Positions 47,994 to 61,469 of a DNA stretch of 64,000 bases are shown in pieces. Made by a program: the position numbers and the translations under genes. The DNA is taken from assembly GCF_039697315.1 (NCBI RefSeq), contig NZ_CP155619.1, forward strand, positions 3,038,001-3,102,000. Reading direction: 5' to 3'. The first letter of the stretch is position 1. Every line of letters begins with the position of its first letter. The notes under the pieces are model-generated. The model was given only the letters and a program-made list of their open reading frames with translations. It ran no database searches and had not been told where the DNA came from. This stretch comes from Pseudomonas abietaniphila (GTDB taxonomy: Bacteria; Pseudomonadota; Gammaproteobacteria; Pseudomonadales; Pseudomonadaceae).

Positions 47994-48941
47994 GTGAGCC
48001 AGCCTACGCCAGCCGTGCGTACCTTCCAAGACTTGATCCTCGCCCTCCAGCAATACTGGGCAGAGCAAGGTTGTGTGGTACTTCAGCCCTACGATATGGA
48101 AGTGGGCGCCGGCACTTTCCACACCGCCACGTTTCTGCGCGCCGTCGGCCCGGAGACCTGGAACGCCGCCTACGTACAGCCGAGCCGTCGTCCTACTGAT
48201 GGCCGTTATGGCGAGAACCCTAACCGCCTGCAGCACTACTATCAGTTCCAGGTTGTTCTGAAGCCAAACCCGGACAACTTCCAGGAGCTGTATCTGGGCT
48301 CGCTGAAACATGTCGGCCTCGATCCACTGGTCCACGATGTGCGTTTCGTCGAAGACAACTGGGAATCGCCAACCCTTGGCGCGTGGGGCCTGGGCTGGGA
48401 AATCTGGCTGAACGGCATGGAAGTTTCTCAATTCACCTACTTCCAGCAAGTCGGTGGCATCGAGTGCTACCCGGTCACTGGCGAGATCACCTACGGTCTC
48501 GAGCGTCTGGCGATGTACCTGCAAGGCGTTGAGTCGGTCTACGACCTGGTCTGGACCGACGGTCCATTCGGCAAAGTGACCTACGGCGATGTGTTCCACC
48601 AGAACGAAGTGGAGCAATCGACCTACAACTTCGAACACGCCAATGTCGACAAACTGTTCGAACTGTTCGATTTCTACGAAAGCGAAGCCGTGCGCCTGAT
48701 CGCTGCTGAACTGCCGCTGCCGAGCTACGAAATGGTGCTCAAGGCGTCGCACACCTTCAACCTGCTGGATGCCCGTCGCGCGATTTCCGTGACCGCGCGT
48801 CAGCAATACATTCTGCGCGTGCGCACGCTGGCGCGTTCCGTTGCCCAGGCGTACCTGATGGCCCGGGCCAAGCTTGGCTTCCCGATGGCCGCACCTGATA
48901 TTCGCGATGAAGTGTTGGCTAAGCTGGAGGCTGCACAATGA
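47994..48941 (+). CDS. glyQ: Glycine-tRNA ligase alpha subunit
   Basis: 315-residue catalytic subunit of the alpha2beta2 class II glycyl-tRNA synthetase. The start is a GTG giving [14 protein letters not shown], preceded by AGGTG; the upstream in-frame codons lack a ribosome site. A -10-like tatact sits at 47947-47952. Characteristic segments [15 protein letters not shown] and [16 protein letters not shown] are present. It overlaps glyS by 4 bp. Confidence 0.97.
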   Translation: MSQPTPAVRTFQDLILALQQYWAEQGCVVLQPYDMEVGAGTFHTATFLRAVGPETWNAAYVQPSRRPTDGRYGENPNRLQHYYQFQVVLKPNPDNFQELYLGSLKHVGLDPLVHDVRFVEDNWESPTLGAWGLGWEIWLNGMEVSQFTYFQQVGGIECYPVTGEITYGLERLAMYLQGVESVYDLVWTDGPFGKVTYGDVFHQNEVEQSTYNFEHANVDKLFELFDFYESEAVRLIAAELPLPSYEMVLKASHTFNLLDARRAISVTARQQYILRVRTLARSVAQAYLMARAKLGFPMAAPDIRDEVLAKLEAAQ

Positions 48942-50992
48942 GTGCTCAAGATTTCCTGGTTGAATTGGGCACCGAAGAACTGCCACCCAAAGCCCTGAAC
49001 ACCCTGGCCGATGCATTCCTGGCCGGTATCGAAAAAGGCCTGCAGGCTGCGGGTCTGACCTACAGCGCCAAGCAGGTGTATGCCGCGCCGCGTCGTCTGG
49101 CGGTGCTGATCACCGAACTGGCGACTCAGCAACCGGACCGCAGCGTCAATCTGGACGGCCCGCCACGTCAGGCTGCGTTTGACGCCGAAGGCAATCCGAC
49201 CCAGGCAGCACTGGGCTTCGCCAAGAAGTGCGGCGTCGATCTGAGCGAAATCGACCAGAGCGGTCCCAAGCTGCGTTACAGCCAGAGCATCGCCGGTAAG
49301 CCGACGTCGAGCCTGCTGCCGACCATCATCGAAGACTCGTTGAATGACCTGCCGATCCCTAAGCGCATGCGGTGGGGTGCTCGCAAGGAAGAGTTCGTTC
49401 GTCCGACCCAATGGTTGGTGATGCTGTTTGGCGATCAAGTGATCGACTGCACGATCCTGGCTCAAACCGCAGGGCGTGAGTCCCGTGGTCATCGCTTCCA
49501 CCACCCTGAAAGCGTGCGCATCACTTCGCCAGCCAACTACGCCAGCGACCTGCGCGCGGCCCATGTCCTGGCCGACTTCAACGAGCGCCGTCAGCTGATC
49601 AGCAAGCGCGTCGACGAGCTGGCCACCCAGCACGAAGGCACTGCGATCGTCCCGGCTGCACTGCTCGACGAAGTGACCGCGCTGGTCGAGTGGCCGGTTC
49701 CGCTGGTGTGTTCGTTCGAAGAGCGTTTCCTGGAAGTCCCTCAGGAAGCCTTGATCACCACCATGCAGGACAACCAGAAGTATTTCTGCCTGCTGGATGC
49801 CGACGGCAAGCTGCTGCCGCGCTTCATCACCGTCGCCAACATCGAGAGCAAGGACCCGTCGCAGATCGTCCTGGGTAACGAGAAAGTCGTTCGCCCACGT
49901 CTGACCGACGCCGAGTTCTTCTTCAAGCAGGACAAGAAGCAGAAGCTGGAAACCTTCAACCAGCGTCTGCAGAACGTCGTTTTCCAGGCTCAGCTGGGTA
50001 CCGTCTTCGACAAAGCCGAGCGCGTTTCCAAACTGGCCGCGTTCATCGCGCCGCGCATTGGCGGCGACGCTCAGCGCGCCGGCCGCGCTGGCCTGCTGTC
50101 CAAGTGCGACCTGGCGACCGAAATGGTCGGCGAGTTCCCTGAAATGCAGGGCGTAGCGGGTTACTACTACGCGCTGGCGGATGGCGAGCCGGAAGACGTA
50201 GCGCTGGCGCTCAACGAGCAGTACATGCCGCGTGGCGCTGGCGCCGACTTGCCAAGCACCCTGACCGGCTCGGCCGTGGCGATCGCCGACAAGCTTGACA
50301 CGCTGGTCGGCATCTTCGGGATCGGCATGTTGCCGACCGGCAGCAAAGATCCGTACGCACTGCGTCGTGCAGCGCTGGGCATCTTGCGCATCCTGATCGA
50401 GAAGAAGCTGGACCTCGATCTGATCAAGACCGTGCAGTTCGCCGTCACCCAGTTCGGTGCCAAGGTCAAATCGGCCGGTCTGGCCGAGCAAGTCCTTGAG
50501 TTCATCTTCGACCGCCTGCGTGCGCGTTACGAAGACGAAGGCGTGGATGTGTCGGTTTACCTGTCGGTACGTGCCCTGCAACCAGGCTCGGCCCTGGATT
50601 TCGATCAGCGGGTGCAAGCCGTTCAGGCATTCCGCAAGCTGCCTGAAGCGGCGGCACTGGCGGCCGTGAACAAGCGTGTGTCGAATCTGCTGAGCAAAGC
50701 GGAGGGCAGCATTGCCCACACCGTCGAGCCGAAGTACTTCGACAACGCCAACGAGTTTTCGCTGTACTCGGCGATTCAACAGGCTGATCAGGCCGTCGCG
50801 CCGATGTCTGCCAACCGTCAGTACAACGAAGCCCTGACACGTCTGGCCGCCCTTCGCGAACCCGTGGACGCCTTCTTCGAAGCCGTGATGGTGAACGCAG
50901 AAGATGCGAACGTGCGGGCCAACCGTTATGCGTTGCTGGCACGTCTGCGCAACCTGTTCCTCGGCGTCGCCGACATTTCCCTTCTGGGTTAA
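48938..50992 (+). CDS. glyS: Glycine-tRNA ligase beta subunit
   Basis: 684-residue beta subunit needed for tRNA binding and activity, with the family start [15 protein letters not shown], an HD-like middle region and a C-terminal anticodon-binding (DALR-like) domain. Length is normal. It is coupled to glyQ by an ATGA overlap and followed by gmhB after 26 bp. Confidence 0.97.
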   Translation: MSAQDFLVELGTEELPPKALNTLADAFLAGIEKGLQAAGLTYSAKQVYAAPRRLAVLITELATQQPDRSVNLDGPPRQAAFDAEGNPTQAALGFAKKCGVDLSEIDQSGPKLRYSQSIAGKPTSSLLPTIIEDSLNDLPIPKRMRWGARKEEFVRPTQWLVMLFGDQVIDCTILAQTAGRESRGHRFHHPESVRITSPANYASDLRAAHVLADFNERRQLISKRVDELATQHEGTAIVPAALLDEVTALVEWPVPLVCSFEERFLEVPQEALITTMQDNQKYFCLLDADGKLLPRFITVANIESKDPSQIVLGNEKVVRPRLTDAEFFFKQDKKQKLETFNQRLQNVVFQAQLGTVFDKAERVSKLAAFIAPRIGGDAQRAGRAGLLSKCDLATEMVGEFPEMQGVAGYYYALADGEPEDVALALNEQYMPRGAGADLPSTLTGSAVAIADKLDTLVGIFGIGMLPTGSKDPYALRRAALGILRILIEKKLDLDLIKTVQFAVTQFGAKVKSAGLAEQVLEFIFDRLRARYEDEGVDVSVYLSVRALQPGSALDFDQRVQAVQAFRKLPEAAALAAVNKRVSNLLSKAEGSIAHTVEPKYFDNANEFSLYSAIQQADQAVAPMSANRQYNEALTRLAALREPVDAFFEAVMVNAEDANVRANRYALLARLRNLFLGVADISLLG

Positions 50993-51018
50993 GCCGGGCT
51001 GAAGCAGGAGAACATGAT

Positions 51019-51570
51019 TTGAAGCTGCTGATTCTCGATCGGGACGGAGTGATCAACGAAGACTCCGATGCTTACATCAAGTCGGTGCAAGAGTGGATTC
51101 CGATCCCCGGCTCGATCGAGGCGATCGCGCAACTGAGCAAGGCCGGCTGGACGGTGGCAGTCGCCACCAACCAGTCCGGCATCGCTCGCGGCTATTACGA
51201 TCTGGCCACCCTGGACGCCATGCACGCACGGTTGCGTGAACTCGTAGCGGCGCATGGCGGCGAGGTCGGTCTGATTGTTTATTGTCCTCATGGGCCGGAT
51301 GAAGGGTGCGATTGCCGCAAACCGAAGCCGGGCATGTTGCGGACCATTGCCAGCCATTACGCCGTCGATTTGCACGGAATCTGGTTTGTCGGCGACAGCA
51401 AGGGTGACCTGGAGGCGGCGGTGGCCGTCGACTCTCAACCTGTTCTGGTCATGACGGGCAAAGGTCACAAGACGCGGAGCAATCCATTGCCCGCGGGAAC
51501 GTTGATTTTTGACGATCTGGCGGCGGTTGCCGCCGAACTTATCCACAACAGCGCTTCGTTGAACGGCTGA
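51019..51570 (+). CDS. gmhB: D-glycero-beta-D-manno-heptose 1,7-bisphosphate 7-phosphatase
   Basis: 183-residue HAD phosphatase of ADP-heptose synthesis for LPS inner core. DRDG (Asp7 and Asp9) and VGDSKGD motifs are intact, and the structural zinc loop Cys89-x-His91 ... Cys97-x-Cys99 is complete. The start is a TTG with AGGAG eight bases before; a nearer ATG at 51014 is out of frame. It belongs to the glyQS-gmhB-plsC run. An exact DnaA box lies near its end (51539-51547). Confidence 0.93.
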   Translation: MKLLILDRDGVINEDSDAYIKSVQEWIPIPGSIEAIAQLSKAGWTVAVATNQSGIARGYYDLATLDAMHARLRELVAAHGGEVGLIVYCPHGPDEGCDCRKPKPGMLRTIASHYAVDLHGIWFVGDSKGDLEAAVAVDSQPVLVMTGKGHKTRSNPLPAGTLIFDDLAAVAAELIHNSASLNG

Positions 51571-51626
51571 CCGGTCGTTCAACGGCACGCTCAATCCGGG
51601 CACTGCCCGTAATGGTAAAAGCAGCT

Positions 51627-52397
51627 ATGTCGATAGTGCAGGCCATCAGGATCTTCTTCTTTTACCTGCTGCTGGGCACCAGCGCTCTGCTGTGGTGCTC
51701 GCTGAGTTTTTTCATCGCGCCTTTCCTGCCATTCCGCATTCGTTATCGCTTCATCAATGTCTATTGGTGTCGCTGTGCGGTCTGGCTGACCAAGGTGCTG
51801 CTCAACATCCGGGTCAATGTCACAGGCCAGGAAAACGTCCCCAAGACGCCTTGTGTGATCGTTTCGAATCATCAAAGCACGTGGGAAACGTTCTTCCTGT
51901 CCGCGCACTTCCAGCCGCTGAGTCAGGTGCTCAAGCGTGAGCTGCTGTACGTGCCGTTCTTCGGTTGGGCCATGGCGATGCTGCGACCGATCGCCATCGA
52001 CCGCAACAACCCCAAGGCCGCGCTCAAGGTCGTGGCGAAGAAGGGCGATGAGCTGTTGAAGGACGGCGTATGGGTAATGATCTTTCCGGAAGGAACGCGG
52101 GTGCCTTACGGCCAGATCGGAAAATTCTCGCGCAGTGGTTCAGCGATGGCCGTCAACGCCGAGTTGCCGGTGCTTCCAATCGCCCACAATGCGGGCAAAT
52201 ATTGGCCGAAAGAAGGTTGGGGGAAAAAACCTGGGACCATTGAGCTGGTGATCGGCCAACCCATGTATGCGGAAGGCACAGGGCCGCGCGCTATCGCAGC
52301 GCTGAACGACCGTGTCTATGCCTGGAATGAAGCCACTCAGAAGGCTTTGGGCTCGCCAGCCATGCCTGTGCCCACACCTGAAAAATCACCCGCGTGA
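51627..52397 (+). CDS. 1-acylglycerol-3-phosphate O-acyltransferase (PlsC family)
   Basis: 256-residue inner membrane acyltransferase making phosphatidic acid. One or two N-terminal helices, then the acyltransferase motifs: NHQSTWE (His82-x4-Glu87, where the E. coli enzyme has Asp) and FPEGTR. Equivalent to the origin-proximal LptA of P. aeruginosa (PA0005). Start: ATG at 51627 gives the usual MSIVQAIR; another ATG 15 bp earlier is in frame but also without a good ribosome site. Confidence 0.9.
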   Translation: MSIVQAIRIFFFYLLLGTSALLWCSLSFFIAPFLPFRIRYRFINVYWCRCAVWLTKVLLNIRVNVTGQENVPKTPCVIVSNHQSTWETFFLSAHFQPLSQVLKRELLYVPFFGWAMAMLRPIAIDRNNPKAALKVVAKKGDELLKDGVWVMIFPEGTRVPYGQIGKFSRSGSAMAVNAELPVLPIAHNAGKYWPKEGWGKKPGTIELVIGQPMYAEGTGPRAIAALNDRVYAWNEATQKALGSPAMPVPTPEKSPA

Positions 52398-52399
52398 AT

Positions 52400-52408
52400 T
52401 GTGGATAA
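52400..52408. promoter_or_regulatory. Exact DnaA box after plsC
   Basis: TGTGGATAA directly behind the plsC stop, in a 183-bp A+T-rich gap (ttaattacttatttctg) that ends in a terminator. About 10 kb from dnaA. Confidence 0.5.
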
Positions 52409-52542
52409 CCTGTGCACCAATTGTGTGAGATTTTTGATAAACCGATCTAAGTGTCTAATTTAATTACTTATTTCTGTCGGTCATTATCAAGCCTAAAACG
52501 TGCATAAGTTTTTCTGAGCACTCATTTTCAGCGCTGAACCTA

Positions 52543-52580
52543 CCGGTCTTGAGCCTTCTCGGTCAAGGCCGGTTTTGTTT
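52543..52580. terminator. Intrinsic terminator between plsC and the MFS gene
   Basis: Stem ccggtcttga / tcaaggccgg (imperfect, one mismatch) with a loop of about ten bases, followed by TTTTGTTTT. It ends the plus-strand glyQS-plsC transcript; the MFS stop codon begins at 52581, so it may also stop the minus-strand transcript. Confidence 0.8.
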
Positions 52581-53768
52581 TCAGGCCGCTTGAGTCCGTT
52601 TCGATATCCACAGATCGCACAACGCCGCGATTGCGATTAAAACCAGCCCGCCACACGCCGCTGCCACGAACCCCATTGCGGGTGACAGGCTATCAATTGC
52701 ATACCCCACCAACGGCATGGACAGGGTCTGGCCCATTCGATTCGCTGAGTCCTGCAGCCCCATGACCTGACCTCGCACACTGGCTGGGGCGAGCTGCGCG
52801 ACCGCTTCGGAGCTCGCCGCCAGCGTCGGCGTACACAACAGGTTGGTCGGCAACAGCGCCAGTAACAGCCACCACCAGACATGGTCGAAGAAGACGACAG
52901 GCAGCAATAACAGACTCATGGTCACTGCCAGCCGGTTCAACGACCAGGACCTGTGGACAATCCCGTGAACGAAACCACCGGCAATCGACGCAATCGACAT
53001 GGCTGCGATGACATAGCCGGTGTAAGCGATCTCGCCGTTTTCCCGCAACACCGCAATCAACGCCAGTTCCGTCCCGAACAGCACAAACAGTGCGCCCGAG
53101 CTGATCAGCAACACGCTGATCAACCGTGCATTGAGCCACTCACGCAACTTCGGCCGGGCAGGCTCCGTCACCGCGACGACTTCATCGGGATTGCGGATCG
53201 GCCAGTTCAACAGGTAAAGCGCCACGTACGACAGCGCACGCCAAATGCCGATACCCACCAGCACCGCGGTAGCCGAATAAGCCGTTATCAACAGAATGCC
53301 GACAGCAGGCGTGATGACAAAAGAGAGCTCCATCAGCATCGTCGTCAGCGAATAAGCAGGACGACGCTGATCCTCCGGTACCAGACTGGCGACGAACTGC
53401 CTTGAGAGGGAGCCGGTGGGTATAGTGAAAACGCCGGCAGCGAAGGCCAGCGCGACGAACAGCGAGTAGTTCACCAGTGGCAGCAGAACCCAGGCGATTG
53501 TGGATAACGCACCGCAGACCGCGACCACAGGGCGTAGACCGTGCCGATCCATCATGCGTCCCAGTAACGGTGATCCCACCGCAAATCCCAATGCCGTGGC
53601 CGTCGCCACCAGGCCGGCATCGAAATAACTGCGCCCCATCTCATTGAGGACGTGAAGGCTTAACGTCAGCGTCATGATCGTCAGCGGTAGACCCGCGACG
53701 AACATAAACAGCGTGGCCGGCAATACCCTCGGGATCGCCAGCACTTTCTTGTATTTGCGAAACGACAT
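52581..53768 (-). CDS. Major facilitator superfamily transporter
   Basis: 395-residue protein with about twelve membrane helices and the MFS loop 2-3 motif (GSPLLGRMMDRHGLRP). It looks like the drug or sugar efflux type (SetA/DHA-like), as many SetA-like carriers have such a plan; substrate unknown. An exact DnaA box lies inside (53499-53507). It is 71 bp downstream of the glycosidase gene on the same strand. Confidence 0.88.
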   Translation of the reverse strand: MSFRKYKKVLAIPRVLPATLFMFVAGLPLTIMTLTLSLHVLNEMGRSYFDAGLVATATALGFAVGSPLLGRMMDRHGLRPVVAVCGALSTIAWVLLPLVNYSLFVALAFAAGVFTIPTGSLSRQFVASLVPEDQRRPAYSLTTMLMELSFVITPAVGILLITAYSATAVLVGIGIWRALSYVALYLLNWPIRNPDEVVAVTEPARPKLREWLNARLISVLLISSGALFVLFGTELALIAVLRENGEIAYTGYVIAAMSIASIAGGFVHGIVHRSWSLNRLAVTMSLLLLPVVFFDHVWWWLLLALLPTNLLCTPTLAASSEAVAQLAPASVRGQVMGLQDSANRMGQTLSMPLVGYAIDSLSPAMGFVAAACGGLVLIAIAALCDLWISKRTQAA

Positions 53769-53839
53769 CCGGTTACAGCTCCTTGACCCGTCTTTTTCCT
53801 GGTACCGCGATTCCGATGTTCACCGAGCGGTTGGCAAGT

Positions 53840-56491
53840 CTATTCCTTCGGCTGAAGGAGAAGGGCCACCAGCGCACTCCAGCCAGTCTGGTGTGACGCC
53901 CCTAAACCGCGCCCGTTTTCGCCGTGGAAATACTCATGAAACAACACCAGATCCCGACTTTCGGGATCTATTTCAAGCTGTGGATAACCCGCCATGGAAG
54001 GGCGATTGCCTGCCTCATTTCGTAGGAAAAGGCTGTTTATGCGATGGCTTAGCCCGTCTGCCACTTCATCCAGTGACGCCAGATACCCCGAGCCGTTGGG
54101 GTATTCAACGGAAAAATTCTCGCCGTAGTAGCGATGAAACTCTCGCAAGGATTCGATCAGCATGTAGTTCAGCGGCATCCACACCGGCCCGCGCCAGTTC
54201 GAGTTGCCGCCGAACAAACGAGAGTTCGATTCCGCTGGCTGATAATCGGCACACAGCGTGCTGCCATCCACCTGCATCTTGAACGGCTGATCGCCATAGT
54301 AACGGGACAAAGACCGCACACCGAAGCCCGAAAGAAACTCGCTTTCATCGAGCATGCGCTTGATCAGATCTTTGGTGCGCTGTCCACGCAACAGTGCCAG
54401 CAGCAAGCGGTTGCCCTTGCCCGGTTCGGTCCAGCGAGAGATCAACGCCGCAAGGTCGGGGCGATGGTGGAGAAAGCCCAGCAAACGCTCACGCAGTCCC
54501 TTCAAACCTTCATGCTCGCGCTGCTCCAGAACACGCACGGCAAACAGAGGGATCAGCCCCACGAAAGAGCGAAGCCGAACGGATTCGCGCAGACCGTCAG
54601 GTCGGTGCAGAACATCGTAGAAAAAGCCGTCGTCTTCATTCCAGAGTCCCTCTACATCCTCCTTGTCGACCTCGTTGATCGCCCCGGCTATATAAAGGAA
54701 GTGCTCGAAGAACTTCACTGCAATGTCGACGTACACCTCATTGTGCTGAGCAAGCTCCAGCGCAATACGCATCAGGTCCAGCGCGTAGCCCGCAACCCAC
54801 GCAGTGCCGTCCGCCTGGTCCAGCTGGTAACCGGGGGCGAGGGCGGCTGAGCGATCGAACAGACCAATGTTATCCAGTCCCAGGAAGCCTCCCTGAAAGA
54901 TGTTGTGCCCCTCGGCATCCTTACGATTGACCCACCATGAAAAATTCAGCAGCAGCTTGTGTAAAACTCGCTCCAGGAAAACCACGTCTCCCTTGCCGGT
55001 TTGCGTTTTTTCCATTTGATAGACACGCCACGTCGCCCAGGCATGGACCGGTGGGTTGGCGTCGTCGAAACGCCACTCATAAGCTGGAAGCTGGCCGTTG
55101 GGATGCATGAAGCGGTCTTTGACCAGCATCAGTAACTGGTCCTTGGCGAACTCGATGTCGATCAATGCAAATGCCACGGCCTGAAACGCCAAATCCCATG
55201 AGGCGTACCACGGGTACTCCCATTTATCGGGCATCGAGACGATGTCGAAATTGCACAAGTGGCGCCACTGGTTGTTGCGAATGTGCGAGCGCCCTGTGGG
55301 CACAGGGCCCTTTCCTGAATCACCCTCCAGCCAGGCTTTGACGTCGAAATAGTAAAGCTGCTTGGACCATAGCAATCCCGCCAGCGCCTGACGCTGGACA
55401 TTGCGGGCATCCTCATCCTTCAGCGCGTGCTGAAGCGCACCGTAATACTCGTTGGCCTCGGACGTGCGCTGTTCAAACAGGGCCCTGGCATTCACGTGAG
55501 CCGACCCGGCCGGCGCAAAGCGCAGGTAAACGACCTCAGATGCGCCGGCTTCAAGGTGCATGCGGAAATGCGCGGCAACCTTGGTGCCTGTATCACGTCG
55601 AATCGCATCGGGGTGGGCGCCGACAATGTAATCATTGATGCCATCCTTGAAAGGCCCACTGGCAGGCTCGCCGAACAGTCGAGGAGTGTTGGTGCTGTTC
55701 TCGCAAAACAGCCAGTCGCAGGGCTGCTTTCCCCAGGCGGTGACTTCCTTGTCAGGCTGTGATGGGTGACGAGCGACCACTCGATCGTTCTGCAGCGAGA
55801 GGGCAGGGCGGTCGACGGGCTCGCCGGTCCAGCTCCAAATATCCCGCGCCCACAGCTGTGGCAACACGCGCAGACTGGCCGAGCAATCGGATCGGTTGAC
55901 CACGGTCACCCGCATGAAGATGTCATCGGGCGTGTGCTTGGCGTATTCGATGGTCACATCAAAATAATGATTGTCGTTGAACACTCCGGTATCGAGCACT
56001 TCGTACTCGGGATCGTCCAGCCCGCGTCGTGCGTTTTCTTCAACGAGATCACTGTAAGGAAAGGCAGCTTGTGGATATTTGTAGAGCATGCGCATGTAGG
56101 CATGACTCGGCAAACCGTCAACGTGGAAATAAAGTTCTTTCACGTCCTCGCCGTGGTTGCCTTCGGCGTTGTTCAAACCGAACAGGCGCTCCTTGAGAAT
56201 CGCATCACGCTCGTTCCATAACGCCAGTCCGATACACCAGTGCTGCGACTTGTCAGAGAACCCCGCCAGACCATCTTCGCCCCACCGGTAAGCTCGGCTG
56301 CGAGCATGATCATGCGGGAAGTAAGCCCACGCGTCGCCGTCGGCACTGTAATCCTCTCGCACCGTCCCCCACTGACGATCACTGACATACGGTCCCCATT
56401 CCCGCCAAGGGTCGGCTGCGTCCCCTACAAGGCGTAATCCCTCGGTGGTCTGCTGCAGGGCTTTACTGATTGTTTCGGCAGGCATGTTCAC
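53840..56491 (-). CDS. GH63-type glucosidase (MGH1-like domain)
   Basis: 883-residue cytoplasmic glycoside hydrolase (no signal peptide) of the GH63/mannosyl-oligosaccharide glucosidase-like group. The (alpha/alpha)6 part is recognised by KWEYPWYASWDLAFQAVA, QLPAYEWRFDDANPPVHAWA, WRGPVWMPLNYMLIESL and the late LVLFHEYFHGENG with the probable acid/base residues. The product may act on glucosylglycerate, mannosylglycerate or short alpha-glucosides, which cannot be told from sequence. Not part of the P. aeruginosa core at this site as I remember it. Confidence 0.88.
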   Translation of the reverse strand: MNMPAETISKALQQTTEGLRLVGDAADPWREWGPYVSDRQWGTVREDYSADGDAWAYFPHDHARSRAYRWGEDGLAGFSDKSQHWCIGLALWNERDAILKERLFGLNNAEGNHGEDVKELYFHVDGLPSHAYMRMLYKYPQAAFPYSDLVEENARRGLDDPEYEVLDTGVFNDNHYFDVTIEYAKHTPDDIFMRVTVVNRSDCSASLRVLPQLWARDIWSWTGEPVDRPALSLQNDRVVARHPSQPDKEVTAWGKQPCDWLFCENSTNTPRLFGEPASGPFKDGINDYIVGAHPDAIRRDTGTKVAAHFRMHLEAGASEVVYLRFAPAGSAHVNARALFEQRTSEANEYYGALQHALKDEDARNVQRQALAGLLWSKQLYYFDVKAWLEGDSGKGPVPTGRSHIRNNQWRHLCNFDIVSMPDKWEYPWYASWDLAFQAVAFALIDIEFAKDQLLMLVKDRFMHPNGQLPAYEWRFDDANPPVHAWATWRVYQMEKTQTGKGDVVFLERVLHKLLLNFSWWVNRKDAEGHNIFQGGFLGLDNIGLFDRSAALAPGYQLDQADGTAWVAGYALDLMRIALELAQHNEVYVDIAVKFFEHFLYIAGAINEVDKEDVEGLWNEDDGFFYDVLHRPDGLRESVRLRSFVGLIPLFAVRVLEQREHEGLKGLRERLLGFLHHRPDLAALISRWTEPGKGNRLLLALLRGQRTKDLIKRMLDESEFLSGFGVRSLSRYYGDQPFKMQVDGSTLCADYQPAESNSRLFGGNSNWRGPVWMPLNYMLIESLREFHRYYGENFSVEYPNGSGYLASLDEVADGLSHRINSLFLRNEAGNRPSMAGYPQLEIDPESRDLVLFHEYFHGENGRGLGASHQTGWSALVALLLQPKE

Positions 56492-56755
56492 TTTCCAGAA
56501 AGTCAGATTGGCCGGTTCAAGACAGGCGCTGATTGCAAGGAAATCTATCGGGGGCCGCGTTCGGTCAAATTATTGGCAACCCGGTAATTCAAAGGGCGAT
56601 TACGCATGGCAATTAGACCCTGTACACCGCCGGTGTATGGTTCGAGCGTGGGACCACACTTTTTGCCTCTCGGTATTGCGCGTTGCTCAGGACGTGAAGC
56701 ATCACAGCGGTGAACGGATCGAAATGCAGTTGCCCTGATCGCGGGCGGAGGCGGT
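56492..56755. other. Divergent promoter gap, glycosidase / acyltransferase
   Basis: 264 bp without a gene, moderately A+T-rich, containing an imperfect dyad tgtacaccgccggtgtatgg at about 56619-56638. The dyad (tacacc / ggtgta) could be an operator for a local regulator, but none is encoded nearby. Confidence 0.45.
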
Positions 56756-57871
56756 ATGAATACATTGGGTGACTTGGCGTCCAGACGAAACAATAACTTC
56801 AGCCTGATCAGAATGCTTGCTGCAACGGCGGTTCTGATCTCCCACAGTTATCCACTTGCGTTGGGCAGTACAGCCGTTGAGCCTTTATCCGGTTGGCTGG
56901 GGCTGTCGCTCGGTGAGCTGGCGGTGATCACCTTCTTCTGCGTTTCCGGCTTCTTCATTTCCCTTAGCCGTGACCGTGCGCCGACAAATCTGGATTTCTT
57001 CTCAGCGCGGTTTCTGCGCATCTACCCGGGTCTGTCCCTCGTCCTGCTACTGAGCGTCTTTCTGATCGGCCCCCTCTTTACGACACTGGGCACGCTGGAA
57101 TATTTCCGCTCGGGTGCAATTTACAGTTACCTGAGTAATAACCTCATGCTATTCAGCATGAAGTTTCAGCTACCCGGCGTCTTCGAGGATAACCCGTGGC
57201 CTGGTATCAACGGCTCACTGTGGACGCTGTTCTACGAAGTGACGCTGTATGTGCTGGTCGGCGGGTTAGGCGCTTTTGCGTTCTACGGACGAGGCGTGCG
57301 GTTCGCCGGGTTTCTGCTTGTTTACGCGATCGTCTACATCGCTTTCAAGATTACTTTGGCAAACACCACGATGCTGAACGAACTACACCGGGCACAGTTC
57401 TTCTTCACCTGGAGCCTTCCGTTCGTACTCGGCATGTCGCTGTACCGTTATCGTCAGCACATTCAACACCGCTTCGTGTGGTTCTTGCCGCTGGCGGCGT
57501 TGGCTGCGTGGTCTTATCAAAAGCCTTGGTTCTTCGAGTGCTTCGTGGCCGCCTGGACTTACCTGATCTTCTACCTGGGCTTCGCCACCAACCGTTTTGT
57601 GGACCGCTACAACCAGTTGGGCGACTACTCATATGGCGTCTATATCTATGCCTTCCCTGTGCAGGAGATCCTCGCGCATCAGGTCAAAGGCATTGATCCG
57701 ATCAGCATGATGCTGGTGGCGTTCCCTATCGTCCTGGTTGCCGCGATCTTCTCTTGGCACGTCATCGAAAAGCCAGCCATGGCGCGACGACATGCATTTG
57801 CTGCGCAGCTTGCGTCCACGATGACAGACTTGAAAACGTATTGGGCAGGTGTGCGAAGCGGGTCGGCCTGA
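56756..57871 (+). CDS. Acyltransferase 3 (OafA/YrhL-like) membrane protein
   Basis: 371-residue integral membrane protein with about ten helices, typical of O-acetylases that decorate LPS, exopolysaccharide or periplasmic glucans. Motifs: ATAVLISHSYPL with the active-site His, FFCVSGFFIS, ARFLRIYPGL, and GDYSYGVYIYAFPVQE. Target not known. It sits between the glycosidase and gyrB; a strong terminator separates it from gyrB. Confidence 0.88.
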   Translation: MNTLGDLASRRNNNFSLIRMLAATAVLISHSYPLALGSTAVEPLSGWLGLSLGELAVITFFCVSGFFISLSRDRAPTNLDFFSARFLRIYPGLSLVLLLSVFLIGPLFTTLGTLEYFRSGAIYSYLSNNLMLFSMKFQLPGVFEDNPWPGINGSLWTLFYEVTLYVLVGGLGAFAFYGRGVRFAGFLLVYAIVYIAFKITLANTTMLNELHRAQFFFTWSLPFVLGMSLYRYRQHIQHRFVWFLPLAALAAWSYQKPWFFECFVAAWTYLIFYLGFATNRFVDRYNQLGDYSYGVYIYAFPVQEILAHQVKGIDPISMMLVAFPIVLVAAIFSWHVIEKPAMARRHAFAAQLASTMTDLKTYWAGVRSGSA

Positions 57872-57876
57872 AAAAT

Positions 57877-57912
57877 AAAAACCCCGGCCGATGCGTATCG
57901 GCCGGGGTTTTT
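57877..57912. terminator. Bidirectional terminator between acyltransferase and gyrB
   Basis: Stem ccccggccgat / atcggccgggg, loop gcgt, flanked by A and T runs on both sides, so it works for the convergent gyrB and acyltransferase genes. Confidence 0.93.
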
Positions 57913-57929
57913 GTTGGGGCGATTGAACC

Positions 57930-61455
<3,526 letters not shown>

Positions 61456-61469
61456 CTATCGTCTGCTGA

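Noticed and set aside
48800..50779. 659-codon minus-strand open frame antisense to glyS
   Set aside because: Antisense shadow of a clear glyS gene in high-G+C DNA, no ribosome site and no recognisable domain.
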